64,000 nucleotides of DNA from positions 32,833,501-32,897,500 of the forward strand of contig NC_134021.1 of the NCBI RefSeq assembly GCF_040712315.1, given 5' to 3'. This document shows, piece after piece, positions 24,466 through 36,134 of this stretch. The notes under the pieces are model-generated. The model did not search any database, was not told where the DNA came from, and worked only from the letters and a program-made list of their open reading frames with translations. The number at the start of each line of letters is the position of its first letter. Position 1 is the first letter of the stretch. This DNA is from Castanea sativa (taxonomy: Eukaryota; Streptophyta; Magnoliopsida; Fagales; Fagaceae). The position numbers and the translations under genes were made by a program.

Positions 24466-24593
24466 TTATATTGTATACAATAATTTTCAAAATTGTAGTT
24501 TCATCCATGTATATAACATTATTAATTGGGAAAAAAAATGAGGAGGTCAAGTCACCCATAATATTAAGGAGATGATTTTCATTTTGATGCTTT

Positions 24594-25407
24594 TGTTATG
24601 AAAGCATAAGCTCAAATACTAAGATCGATCGTAAAATTATTTTGGGTTCAAGAAAGATCTTCAAATAAATTATAAGAATGAAGAAACCTTGAAAGAAAAA
24701 TAGACACAATCACAAAAACACAAAGGCTTTATGTGGTTTAGCAATAGTCTATGCCCATAAGTAGCAAGGAATGAATTTACTAACAAATTAGGAGAATATA
24801 AAGATGGTGTAGGGGTACTCTCACATAACTTAAAACCTTAACACACCCAACTAACTCTCCCTGAGAAATATAGAGTTAAATGTTTCACCTAATACAATGA
24901 GATTTTCCTCTAACTCAAATAAAAGAACCATAAGTTCATAATAAATGTCCTAGAATAACACATAAAACAAAGAGGCAATACTCCAAACCCAAGACAAAGC
25001 CACACAACCTAAACCGAATGACAAATTAACACACCACCAAGAGAGAGCTTCTCACAAACTAATTTGCAACACAAAATGAAGCAAGGCCTCATAACCAAGA
25101 GAGGGATACTCTCAAACCAAAACCAAATTACTAGCTACATGACAAGCTACAAGTACAAATAGCCAAAGAGATCTCTCATATTGTAATTGTGGTGCTATCA
25201 AACTAATTCCAAGTCTCTCTCCATGTGGGAGGGCCTTTGGGCAAAGTTGCCAAACCTTTTGTGGATTGTTTATTTATGAGATTAGAATAGCTATATCCAT
25301 TAGTGGACAAGGAATAGTTTTCTTAGTGGACAAGGAATAGACTTTTTTTTCACACCAAAAAAAATTCTAAATCAATTCAAATTATTAATTTGAGGCAAAA
25401 TCTAACA
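24594..25407 (-). repeat. 3' LTR of element O
   Basis: 814 bp, TGTTATGAAAGC to GGCAAAATCTAACA. Its interior words (AATACAAAGATGGTGTAG-like, AAGAGAGAGCTTCTCACAAA) recur in the same order in the right LTR. Confidence 0.82.
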
Positions 25408-25919
25408 AATCTCGACCTCAACTCTTCACGAAGAACTCTTTCAAGTCAAGTCAACTTAGGAATTTGAGAGAATTTTTAACAAATATCTGCCTTCACAAAC
25501 GTTGCACAGTACCAAATTCATCATTCTTTTCCTCACCTTAATAAGACTTCTTGCAAACCAAAAAATGGTGCAAATCACCCCAATGTACCTCTAAATGCAC
25601 CAATAGATTCCAAATATACCTTAAGATGGTGTCAAATTCAAATTAGAGCCCAACCAAAAGAACAAAATGCTTATCACCCCAAGCTACCTTCAAATTTGCC
25701 AATACGGGCTGAATGCACTGGATGAAGGTGCCACAAATCTCACATCTAATTTCTTCCAAGTCTTTCTCTGACATCTTTCTGCCCAATAACTAGATCCATG
25801 AACTGATCACCAAAATCTCTAAAGATAACAAATCCAAATGGCAAGATCGCAAACGTTGGCTCCAAAGATTTAACAAATCCAAATGCTTTAGGTAGTCAAT
25901 TTGGGCTTTGATACCAGTT

Positions 25920-26686
25920 TGTTATAAAAGCAGAAGCTCAAATACGAAGATTGATTGTAAATATATTTTGGGCTTGAAAAAGATCTCTAAATAAATAATA
26001 AGAATAAAGAAAACTTGAAAGAAAAATAGGCACAATCACAAAAACATGAAGATTTTACATGGTTCAACAATAGCCTACGTCCACAAGTAGTAGTTGATGA
26101 ACACGCTAACAAATTGGGAAAATACAAAGATGGTGTAGAGATTTCTCTCTAACTCTAACCAAAATATGAAAGGTTCATAAACACCAAGTCATAGCACCGC
26201 ACACAAAACAAGAGGCAATACTCCAAACCAAAGACAAAGTCATACTGCCCAAACCAAATAACAAATTTCCACACCTCCAAGAGAGAGTTTTTCACAAACT
26301 AATTTGTAGAACAAAAACAAGTAAAGCAACACTCAAAAAAAAAAAAAAAAACCAAAGCAAAGCCTTATAACTAAGAGAGAAATGCTCTCTAATAAAATAA
26401 AATAAAATACCAAGCCGCAAATACAAATTTCCAAAGAGATCTTTCATTTTTTAATTGTGGCATTTTCAAAATAATTCAAAGTCTCTTTTCATGTGAGATG
26501 ACCACCAAAGCCTTTGTGCCACAGTCACCAAAGCCTTTGTATTTATAATATTCGAATACCTATGCCTTGGTGGACAAGGAATACCTTTTTCGGTGGACAA
26601 TGATTACTTTTCTCTGTGACTAGAAATAGACTTTTCTCACACACACACAAATCAATTCATATAGGAATTTGAGGCAAAATCTAACA
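25920..26686 (-). repeat. 5' LTR of element O
   Basis: 767 bp, TGTTATAAAAGC to GGCAAAATCTAACA. It ends about 298 bp before the MATE start codon. Confidence 0.82.
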
Positions 26687-26983
26687 ACTCTTTCAATTTT
26701 AACCAAGTAAAAAGATGAAAATTTCTAACAAGAATGTAATTTTAATAGACCTGCTACATCGCACTCAAAACTTGTTCTAGGTTTTACTTTTGTTTCATAT
26801 TGTCCTCAAAGTAGCAATGGATTGTTTTGGCCAAATTTCATATTCTTTGTGAAACATAATGAAAGCTTTCCATTCATGGTTTTTGTTTTTTGGTTGCCAA
26901 TTACCACCCAGATTTGAAGAGACAAATTCTAACAAAAATTCTATTAATGATTTTATCATCATCGAATAGCTATTGGTGTGGAC
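26687..26983 (+). promoter_or_regulatory. Upstream region of the MATE gene
   Basis: Only about 297 bp separate element O from the ATG at 26984. I see no convincing TATA box. If the gene is transcribed, part of its promoter must lie here or inside element O. Confidence 0.3.
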
Positions 26984-27232
26984 ATGGAAGGAAATATCAA
27001 CCAGCAGCTTCTTGGAGAAGTAACTGTTGCTGATCAATTCTTATTCAAGGACAAGTTGTGGAGTGAGACGAAGAATCTGTGGATCCTGGCCACTCCTGCT
27101 ATCTGCACCAGAGTCTCTACGTATGGGCTTTATGTCATCACTCAGGCCTTCGTTGGGCACATTGGCTCCACGGAATTAGCAGCCTACTCTTTCGTATATA
27201 CTGTCATTCTGAGGTTCGCAAATGGCGTACTG
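26984..27232 (+). CDS. MATE efflux transporter (DTX family), exon 1
   Basis: The 83-codon exon starts at the ATG at 26984 (the upstream GTG at 26978 is not a plant start) and ends CTG followed by the donor GTATGT. It reads MEGNINQQLLGE, LWSETKNLWILATPAICTR, STYGLYVITQAFVGHIGSTE and LAAYSFVYTVILRFANGVL. This is the N-terminal tail and first two membrane helices of plant DETOXIFICATION/MATE proteins; the ITQAFVGHIGSTELAAYS form is closest to what I recall of the DTX21-24 group. MATE proteins are 12-helix carriers that export or store secondary metabolites in exchange for protons. Exon 2 in the same phase is found only at 63932. The first-exon frame itself is undamaged. Confidence 0.85.
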
Positions 27233-27613
27233 GTATGTCTTTACTATTACTGGTGCCTTTTTATTTTGATTGAAAAAAAAAATCCCACCTCTCTCTTGCA
27301 TCAAGAATTAAGATGTAGATCCGGTAACTAAGAAAGAGTATATAAAAATATATGCCCAGCGGCTAATTCAAGATTTCAATTCATTGGGACAAGATTAAAA
27401 GCTAAGGTTTGAAAGAAAAATTAGTTCTTGAATATTAATTAATTGTAATTAATAAAAAATTAGGAAAAAATGGCTTTAGAGAATTGAATTATCCTCACCT
27501 CAGCCAAATCAAGGGCCTGGAAATTATTTGTAGATATAGAAATTATGTTTACTACAAATCAGAGTTAACAAGGAAAAAAAAATACGCAAAATACGTTCTC
27601 ATGGCTGTTGGAA

Positions 27614-27616
<3 letters not shown>

Positions 27617-27663
<47 letters not shown>
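27617..27663. repeat. A-homopolymer, about 47 bp
   Basis: Uninterrupted A-run; no obvious retroelement body precedes it. Confidence 0.9.
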
Positions 27664-27665
<2 letters not shown>

Positions 27666-27666
<1 letters not shown>

Positions 27667-27883
27667 AAAGGTCTGTTTAAGATCCGCTTATTTTGCTGAA
27701 ACTGAAAATTTTTTACTGAAAGTATTATAAATAAAGGAAAAAGTTAAGTGAAATAGTACAGTTGGACTCATAAATAGTACCAAAAAATATACTAGAGTCT
27801 ATGAATAGTAACAAAAACAAACTGAATAGTAAAATGAGTTGGCAAAAATTATTTTTGTCAAATACACACTAAGCAATGTTTCA
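27666..27883. mobile_element. MITE-like repeat
   Basis: It runs from GGTCTGTTTAAGATCCGCTT, TTTTGCTGAAACTGAAAA to GTTGGCAAAAATTATTTTTG, TCAAATACACACTAA. This layout is that of a common dicot MITE with GGCCTGTTTGG/CCAAACACAC ends. The ends are worn, so the superfamily is not certain. Confidence 0.5.
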
Positions 27884-27887
27884 ATAG

Positions 27888-28176
27888 GGGTTGTCAAATA
27901 ACGAGCACTTTGAATTTGTGTCTCGAGTTTGTATATTTCAACTATTGATTTGTTGTACATCTTATCATGTACTTATGATAAGATGGTGATGAGGGATTAT
28001 ATACGATAAATTATTTCTTTGATCTAACTTGGTATAAGAGGATTCAGAGCCTATTTATTCATCATGGAATCCACCAATTCTTCTATCCGTTATTAATTAT
28101 GTTGATTCATTTGTTAGTATCGTTACCTATTCCTTACCAACTACTCTCACAAATATTGTCTGCTTTCATATTCCTT
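27888..28176 (+). mobile_element. Copia element P, piece 1: LTR end, primer-binding site, gag start
   Basis: The sequence TTGGTATAAGAGGATTCAGAGCC near 28030 resembles the TGGTATCAGAGC primer-binding site for initiator tRNA-Met. It is followed by ATGGAATCCACC, a typical gag start. The gag reading continues directly at 35492 on the far side of element E. The LTR portion (about 27888-28029) is partial. Confidence 0.6.
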
Positions 28177-29023
28177 TGTACGTTTTTAGACCCCTTAAAC
28201 AAAACCAGATTAACCTAATTATTTAGCCAAGTGATTAACTTAGGTAAATTATGCAAATCTAGGTTAACACATATAAATCATATCATACAAAGTAGCGGAA
28301 AATAAAGAACACAATAATATGATGACCCAGGAAAACCAAACTGGTAAAACATCTCAGGAGGATTTAACCTAGCTATCCTCAAGGTAAAACTGAATCCACT
28401 ATGAAAGAATTGAAGTTTACACAATAGTCACTTAGTCCACTAACATCTTATTGCTAACTCGAGTAGGAAACTTACTACCACAATCACGTGACAGCTCCGA
28501 GTCCACGGACTACTTTTTTTTTGAATTCCCAGCAAGCACAAGCACTCCTGCTTGTATATCTTTAAGCTCTTGAATATGCAACTGAATTGATCACCAAGTT
28601 CTTAACATAATCTAGATCTTGATAACCCTAAGTGTATGTGAAGGCAAACATCTCTAGATCTCATAAGAGATTCACACACATAGCACAAAGATACTCAGCA
28701 ACAACTCTAAAAATATGGAATAAGTTTTCCCTTTTATACCTAGGGCAAAACATAAAACCCTACACGTAAAACGGGCTTGGGTTGAGTTGAAAAATTCTGC
28801 AAAAAAACAATCTGCACGACTTTCGATTAGTCAAGTCCAATTCTCAATTGATCGAGCCAGGCAAAATTGCACAGTAAATTCTGCAGCAACTTGATTCCAA
28901 CTTTACATATAAAACACATACTTTAAGCAGTCTAAACAAGACTAAAACATTTTGATCATGGTTTGCCAACATTACAATTTAGAGCTCTAATACATTTAAA
29001 CCTAAAGGTCTTAGTACCAAACA
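28177..29023 (-). repeat. 3' LTR of element E
   Basis: 847 bp, TGTACGTTTTTAGACC to AGTACCAAACA. Confidence 0.9.
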
Positions 29024-29568
29024 AACTCCCCATTTGGCAATCCATGACAAAACACAAACATAATAAAGTGCTCAAAGTTTACATAGAAATATCCCATTAT
29101 AAAAACATAGCCCAACATAACAAATTCAACCTAACTACTATCCATTAGTTGCAAGTGTAGACAAAAGCACGACTGAATCAACCTGTATATTCCTGTAACA
29201 CTTAACAAACACATAAACACATGTGTGGAAAATACAAGTAAACAGCATAACTTCTTGATTTCACATAAATATAAACTACAAGACATATATCATGAATAAC
29301 CTCAGTATATAGATCAAAGAACAATGTGGCACAATGTGAAACAAGAAACAGATAGACAAAACAAACTCCCATTATCATGGATAACCCAAACACAAACATC
29401 ATAAGCCAAAAAGGTAAATACAAAGTGAAGCACCTTGATACAATCTAAAAACTCCACAACTCCAAACAAACACAAGATCTCCCCCTAACAACAAAAAAGC
29501 CTCTCTACACCATATGCACTCTACACCATATGCACTCCCCCTTTTGGTGACAAATTGCCAAAGAGCAC

Positions 29569-30659
29569 TCACTCATCATGAAAAGGAGGTGGCGATCTAA
29601 TACTATCCAAATCTGCTCACAAAGCATGAAGCTTATCAAGCATGTCCACCAAAAGCTGACCATAAGCCGCCTGAACGGTCATGACAGTCTCCAACATACA
29701 TCAAATGTCTAAATCATCCGAATTAGAAGGCGAAGGAACATTAGCAGCAGCAGGAGGATCAACAGGCGCTTCAGTAGAAGTATCACCAGTAGAGGAGGGA
29801 GGAGGAGGAGGTACGACACCCAAAGACTCAACCGTAGGACGTTTAGAGCTTGCTCTCAACTGAGCAGTCTTCTGCCTAAGAAAGGTGGCACCTATAAGAG
29901 CAATGACATGAACAGGATCAGATGCAGGAAACTCCTTTAAACCAAGATGTAAAAGAATTTGGTGAATAAAAACGGGGAAGAAAAGAGCATGAGCAGTAGA
30001 ACTACTCCTATAAACCTCATTCAAGGAACGGATAAACAGATGAGGAAAACTGATAGGAGCATCAATAACAAGGGTATACAAAAACACACATCGCTCAATA
30101 GGAATGGTGTGCAAATGAGAAATAGGCCACAAGGAATGACAAGCAATCCGAAAGAAAAGATAGTGAACCTCAGTGAGCTCAGCAGTAGTGATCTAATGAT
30201 CAGAACCCCACTAGATAGAAGACTCAGTGATGTAAGACATGATGTCGTCTAGGGGAGGAGACACATCATAAGGGTAGACAGGATTCTGAATAAGAGGCAC
30301 CCTAAGAGCTTCAGCCACTACCAAAGGAGTAATGAAGTACTCTGCACCTTGTATCCAACTCTTAAGCAAAGTATTGGAATTATAGACGTGGATAGAGAGG
30401 TTCGAGTAGAACTCTCTAATCAAGGTAGCTGGAAGGGGGTGAGAAATATCTAACAAAGTTAACCAACCCTGACGTTCAAAGTTACATCTAATCTCACTAT
30501 CTAGCTCGTCTAAAAGAACCTTTCTCTCAGCCCAAATGTTCCTCTTAAGATTAAGCATCTCAAAAGTCGCTTGATGTTACTCACTCAAGAATCTATCACT
30601 CTCAATGATGGAGCAGAAGAAAAGGAGGATTTCTTGATGGCTCTAGTTTTCCTAGGCAT
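29569..30659 (-). pseudogene. Transposase_32-type ORF of element E
   Basis: The ATG at 30659 gives MPRKTRAIKKSS, parallel to MVRKTRANRKS of element D. A frameshift near 30575 leads into NIWAERKVLLDELDSEIRCN, FERQGWLTLLDISHPLPAT and PPLDDIMSYI. After a stop near 30208, WPISHLHTIPIERCVFLYTL and a Pro-rich tail (VVPPPPPSSTGDTSTEAPVD) follow. A TGA at 29701 stands where D has Trp (D: IWGMLDTIMTV), and the conserved reading continues as CMLETVMTVQAAYGQLL to a stop at 29569. The domain is known only as a putative plant transposon protein; no catalytic residues are established. Confidence 0.7.
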
Positions 30660-32551
30660 GATGCTAAGGAAAGATCAGACAGACAGAAAAGAACCAAAAA
30701 AGAACAAGAAAAACCAAGGGCAGAATGCAAGTTAGCACAAAACAATTATAGAAATAACAATTCTATATGATGCATGAACAAAATCAACACATGATGCATG
30801 CTTTAATGCAGTGAGAAAAATTCAATTTAACAAACAAGCCAATTTCATCAAATTAAACTCAATTGAACAAAGCCCCCAATTCAGGTGGTTTCAAGCCCTA
30901 GAATTACAAATTTTTCTCCAAACTCCAAATTGATCAAATTAATTCACATAGAACAGTTGTATATCATCCCTCAACAAAAACCTATTGATCAATTGTAAAA
31001 GAAAAAGCTTAAATCATCAAAAACCCCAAATTTTCTTAGGTTCGAAAATCACCCTCAAATGCATGACAAAAATGCATGAAACATGAAAATAAATGAAAAA
31101 GGAAGGGTATAAAGGTCTTACCAGCCTTAGAGGACAAAAACCTTGCAAAAGAATCGGAGGAAAACGACAAAAATCTTGATTGGAAGCTTTGACAGATCAG
31201 ATAGAGAGAGAGAGTTTGAAAAAGTTTGAAAAGTGTTTGAACACATGAGAAACAAAGAATTTTAAAAAACTCTCAGTGCGATTTTCGATTGATCAACAGT
31301 TAGGTTCGATCGATCAAAAATCCCTTCGATTGATCCAACATCGATTGAGTACAGATCGAAATAGACAGAAGTTAACCAAAATTTTAATTGCAATTTTGAT
31401 CGGTCGAGAAACAATTTCGATGGATCAAAATTTTGGGAAAAACGGTTTTTCGAAAAACAAAGCATTTTTATGCAGAAACTCCTCAAAGAAAAAAAATTTA
31501 TGAATAAAATGCAAGAGTATGAGATGAAAAAGTTTTTCAAAAACACATGTTTTGAACCCAATTTTCCCAAAAAGTAAGAATTTCAATCAATTTGCCTTAA
31601 ATTCTCAAACTTCAAAACACTTTTTGCATCTAAACTCAAGGAAGTTTCAATCTTGGATGGCCAAACCAAAATCACATACAATAACATGTACAAAGTTTAG
31701 CAAGGAGTAACTTGTATAGTGTGTGCAACTAGCAAAAGCTTGAGAAACATGTGATGTGATATGTGAATAGTAATTAAGCACAATTTCTACACAATCAATC
31801 ACATACATTTAAAAGAGACTATCTCTCAAAGAGTTACATCATATAACTCTCACATCTCCTAGAAAACAAACTTGCAATCATGTAAGTTTCTTGATTTGCC
31901 TTATAATATACACACCAATTTTAATTGATCAGAAACTTATTAAGAATTAGCCGGGATAATGTACACACCAATTTTAATTGATAGAAATTATTATAGTCCA
32001 ATAATGTACACACCAATTTTAGCATTTAAACCGAGACTACACCTTATATTCTTGTTGTGCATGTGCTACACAAACTCTTACAATATGCACTAAGGTGTTC
32101 ATGATTGGCTAGTAAACAGTGGTGAAATGGTTATTTATGTCTTTCTCATTAAGTTCAAGTCCGATAATCAAATGCATGTGATTTCAAGATCAAGATCATG
32201 TGATCAAAAACTATAAACATCTTCCCACACAACATGCACTACAACGCTAAAACTAGTAAAGTGCAATAAAATAAGTTCATCCTAACTAAACAAAGTACAT
32301 AAACATGTTATGTAAAGATAATGTGGCCAACCTTAATTTCAAATCCAAGACAAAAATGCAAAACACATTTTGTTTCCTTTTTTTGGATGAAAATAACAAA
32401 AACAACCTAAAATAAAATGCATGAATGTTATACAATGCAAATCCTAGAAAAAGCAAAGAAAATAACAACAACAAAAAAAACATCCAAACAAAAAGGTCAC
32501 AAAGAGTAGAGCAATGAAGCACAAGGGCCATGTCAAAAAAACTTACTTAGG
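30660..32551 (-). other. Non-coding spacer between the two ORFs of element E
   Basis: AT-rich. A block at 31276-31430 has many TTCGATTGATC / TTCGATCGATC words. Short tandem CACACCAATTTTAATTGAT repeats occur at 31910-32020 (three copies). No ORF of interest. Confidence 0.55.
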
Positions 32552-34571
32552 TTGAGCCTTTTGCATCCAAAGCCTTTTAGATGCACCTTCAGCATTGGAG
32601 TTCTTATTCACATTAAAATTTTGAACAACTCCAGGATTGGAATGAAGGTTTAAATCATTTACCAGCTCACCAATAAGTACCATAGGATCTTGTGCTTGAG
32701 GCACATGTACTTTTGGTTTATTTGCTCACTTAGCAGCTTGCAACTTGAAACACTTTGGACGAATGTGCCTAAACTTTCCACAAAAATGACAAACCCATGC
32801 AGGTCTATCATGCAACTTGCCCTTAGAAGGATTAGAAGTCTTAGGTTTAGACTCTTGAAGATCAACCCTAATCTTCCTAGGAGGTGCAACTTTTATAGGT
32901 TTGACAACCTCACTTATAGGGGGCTCAAAATAAGGAGTCTAAATCTTCTGTCCCACTTTTCTTGCTCTACTCTATACACCACCAATAAAAACTTGTCACG
33001 TGTTCACCTAATTAATTAAATACTGTCATTATTGACTTATTAATGCTACCATTATTAATTAATAGTAGTATTTAATTAATTAGGTGAACACGTGGCAAGT
33101 TTTTATTGGTGGAGTATAAAGTAGAGCAAGAAAAGTAGGACAGAAGATTTGGATTCCAAAATAAGGAACAAAGTTTGTGGAATGTGTTTTAGAAACATAA
33201 ATGCTTTCGAACACTCAGTATATGATCAAGTTTGGAACTAGCAGACCTATTAGTTTGTTCTCTAACAACAGATAAAACATGTTCCAAATTCTTAACTTTA
33301 TCAAGTAAAATCATGTTCTCAGTCTTCACATTATTCAACAGTTCATTAGCATCAAACAATTTCACAAGCAAATTTTTCTTTTCAAGCTCAAGAGATGCAA
33401 TTTTCTTTAAGCCTAGATCAACATTCATAGCATCCTTTGCAGCAACTTTACAAAGTTTATTATAGGCTTCTTGAAGATTTGCATCCTCGGAGAGTTCCCC
33501 ATTAAAAGGGTTCTCCTCAATAGAAACACTTTCATCAACTACAGCTGTAGCAGTGAAAGCAATGAAGTTTCCATCCTCATCACTATTAGACTCATTGTTG
33601 AAAACTTCATCATCATTAAGAGTTACAGCCATAACTTTACCCTTAAACCTCAAGTATGTGGGACATTTAGATTTCATATGACCATATCCTTGATACCCAT
33701 AACATTGTTGTCCCATAGAATTATTAGAAGGTTGACATACTTTTTCTTTAGGTTTTTCAGTGTTATTAACCTTAGTGGGACCATTCCTCCAAAAATTTCT
33801 AGGTTTAGCAATGTTCTTACCTCTTGCCCTTCTGTTGTTGTTCCTAAGAAAGTTTCTAAAGTTCTTGGCAAGATATGCAATTTCTATAGCAGAAAGCTCA
33901 TCATCAAATTCACTCACATCAACACCATCAACAGACTTAAGAGCCATTGATTTGTATTTGCTAGTCATAGGTAGGTCCAACTCATAGGACTGAAGAGATC
34001 CTACAAATTCATCAACAGTGATGAAGTCCACAGCCTTGCTTTCAGTGATGGCAATCACTTTGAATCTAAAGTCCTTAGTCAAAGATCTAAGAATCTTCCT
34101 AACATTTTTAGGTTGATCATAGATTTCACCCAGATTATGTGCAGAATTAACAAAATAATTAAGTTTAGCATAGAATTTATCAAAAGATTCGTCATCAGAC
34201 ATCCTAATGCTTTCAAATCTAGTAGTTAATTGTTGCAACTTATTAATTTTAACTGTCTTTGTGCCTTCATGCACAGTTTGGAAGATATTCCAAGCAGTAT
34301 GAGCAACCTCAACTTTAGAGATTCTCTTAAACTCCTCCATAGAAACAGCATTAAAGATAGCATTCATGGCTTTGCTATTGAAAGCGGCTGCTTCTTTCTG
34401 AGAAGTTTACCACTCACTCACAGGAGTAGTGGGCTTCTCCCATCCATATTCAACAGAGTTCCAAACTCTCTCATCAATGGATTTCAGGAATGCTTTCATC
34501 CTAACTTTCCAGTAAGCATAATTATTCCCATCAAAGTGAGGAGGAATAACAAGAGAGTGTCCGTGTTCCAT
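32552..34571 (-). pseudogene. gag of element E, split by a MITE
   Basis: The frame starts at the ATG at 34571 (MEHGHSLVIPPHFDG, NNYAYWKVRMKAF). It is interrupted by a TAA at 34407-34409, and from there stays open for 400 codons to a TAA at 33189-33191. The UBN2-type core reads WNIFQTVHEGTKTVK, TRFESIRMSDDESFDKFYAK and KNVRKILRSL. The first zinc knuckle is CYGYQGYGHMKSKC, with Tyr in place of the second Cys. A leucine-rich coiled-coil-like segment follows (LELEKKNLLVKLFDANELLN). Beyond the MITE at 32935-33156, the second knuckle CHFCGKFRHIRPKC is complete, and the protein ends LWMQKAQPK at 32552. Gag forms the RNA-packaging particle; this copy has three nonsense breaks and the MITE. Confidence 0.85.
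32935..33156. mobile_element. MULE-type MITE J (222 bp) inside gag E
   Basis: The ends GAGTCTAAATCTTCTGTCC and GGACAGAAGATTTGGATTC are inverted copies, flanked by the perfect 9-bp duplication CAAAATAAG (32926-32934 and 33157-33165). Nearly the whole element is palindromic (ACTTGTCACGTGTTCACC facing GGTGAACACGTGGCAAGT). Confidence 0.93.
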
Positions 34572-34644
34572 GACAACTGGGGTCAAGGATCAGCTCTAGG
34601 ATCAAAAGATCTTCAACAAAAGAGCTACCTGCCCTAATACCACT

Positions 34645-35491
34645 TGTATGTTTCTAGACCCCTTAAACAAAACCAGATTAACCTAGTTATTTAGTCAAGT
34701 GATTAACTTAGGTAAATTATGCAAATCTAGGTTAACACATATAAATTATATCATACAAAGCAGCGGAAAATAAAAAACACAATGATATGATGACCTAGGA
34801 AAATCAAACCGGTAAAAAACCTGGGGAGGTTTTAACCTAGCTATCCTCAAGGTAAAACTGAGTCCACTATGAAATAATTGAAGTTTACACAATAGAGACT
34901 TAAACCACTAACATCCTATTGCTACCTCGAGTAGGAAACTTACTACCACGACCACGTGATAGCTTTGAATCCACGGACTACTTCTTTCTTGAATTCCCAG
35001 CAAGCACAAGCACCCCTGCTTGTATATCTTTAAGCTCTTGAATCTGCAACTGAATTGATCACCAAGTTCTTGTCATAATCTAGATCTTGATAACCCTAAG
35101 TATATGTGAAGGCAAACACCTCTAGATCTCACAAGAGATTCACACAAACAGCACAAAGATACTCAGTAGCAACTCTAAAAATGTGGCTAGAGTTTTCCCT
35201 TTTATACCTAGGGCAAAACATAAAACCCTAAACGTAAAACGGGGTTGGGCTAAGTTGAAAAATTATGTAGAACAATAATCTGCACGACTTTCGATCGGTT
35301 GAGTCTAATTCTCGATCGATCGAGCCAAGCATAATTGCACAGTAAATTTTGCAGCAACTTAATTCCAACTTTACATATAAAACACATACTTTGAGCAGTC
35401 TAAACAAGACTAAAACATTTTGATCATGGTCTTCCAACATTACAATTTAGAGTTCTAATACATTTAAATCTAAAGGTCTTAGAATCTAACA
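34645..35491 (-). repeat. 5' LTR of element E
   Basis: 847 bp, TGTATGTTTCTAGACC to AGAATCTAACA, the same length as the 3' LTR. Confidence 0.9.
35200..35206 (-). promoter_or_regulatory. TATA box in the 5' LTR of element E
   Basis: On the minus strand TATAAAAGGGAAAAC lies about 285 bp inside the LTR, the normal place for a retrotransposon promoter. Confidence 0.55.
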
Positions 35492-36134
35492 TCCTTAAAC
35501 TCTCCAACACTTACTATATTTATCGGAAAACTCAACTTATACTTATCTTCGTGGCCAAATTCTTCTTGGCTTCATTTGATCACTCAAATCAATGTTTACC
35601 TCCTACCAACTCAATTAATATGAACAAGTACCCAATCTGGCTCATAAAACTTGGACTCTTCATGCTTAACTTCTTAAGAGTCTGATCATTGCCTCCTTAC
35701 TTGAAGAATCATACCCCTGGTTGTTGATCTTAATACATATTATGAGATATGAACCAATTCATAGTCCTCTTTTGTATTGTATTAAAAAACTATGGTCTTT
35801 CAAATCCACACTCAATTCCAAAGCCTCAAGCATGGTGATCTCTTTGTGACTCAATTCTTACACAAAGCCAAAGCCTTGTCGGATGAATTAATGACAGTTA
35901 GTCATCCTTTTATCTCTCCAAGAATTCAACATTTAATGTATTCAAATACCTCAACTCAAAATTTCGTGACCTTATTACAAAACTTTCTACTCATCCTGCA
36001 TCGATTACTTTTTCTGAGTTGCATAATCTATTCATAAGTCATATATTCATCAATTCTAATGCATTTTCTTCCATCAATATATCATCATTTGATGTAACTC
36101 CTCAAGCAATCTTTGTGCAACATGGTCCAACCCA
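35492..36134 (+). pseudogene. Copia element P, piece 2: gag (UBN2 region)
   Basis: After element E the gag reading continues: LTIFIGKLNLYLSSWPNSSW in one frame, later TMVFQIHTQFQSLKHGDL and HKAKALSDELMTVSHPFISP. These match the UBN2 core of plant Copia gag (the usual form has LSISDYINKAKSLADNLAAAG). Several stops and frame changes are present. The last codons before Q read FVQHGPT and continue at 49643. Confidence 0.7.

Larger units (their letters stand above)
24594..26686 (-). mobile_element. Short non-coding LTR retroelement O (TRIM/LARD-like)
   Basis: Two direct repeats (24594-25407 and 25920-26686), both TGTTAT...ATCTAACA, enclose only about 510 bp. Next to the right LTR the plus strand reads GGGCTTTGATACCAGTT, so the minus strand gives a primer-binding site TGGTATCAAAGCC for tRNA-Met. 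The element therefore points to the minus strand. The interior has no ORF, so it must depend on proteins from another element. A target duplication is not clear (GCTTT versus ACTCT). Confidence 0.82.
28177..35491 (-). mobile_element. Complete LTR retroelement E (7,315 bp), gag plus Transposase_32 ORF, no pol
   Basis: Two LTRs of exactly 847 bp each are flanked by the perfect target duplication TCCTT (28172-28176 and 35492-35496). The minus-strand primer-binding site TGGTATTAGGGC abuts the 5' LTR at about 34632-34643, and the polypurine tract CCAAATGGGGAGTT abuts the 3' LTR at 29024. The interior carries gag (32552-34571) and, downstream, a Transposase_32-type ORF (29569-30659). No protease, integrase, reverse transcriptase or RNase H motif is visible. 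It must be mobilized by proteins supplied elsewhere. Confidence 0.9.

Noticed and set aside
33189..34367. Intact Copia gag-pol gene in element E
   Set aside because: The long ORF is gag only; no protease, integrase, RT or RNase H motif is found on the minus strand down to 29024.
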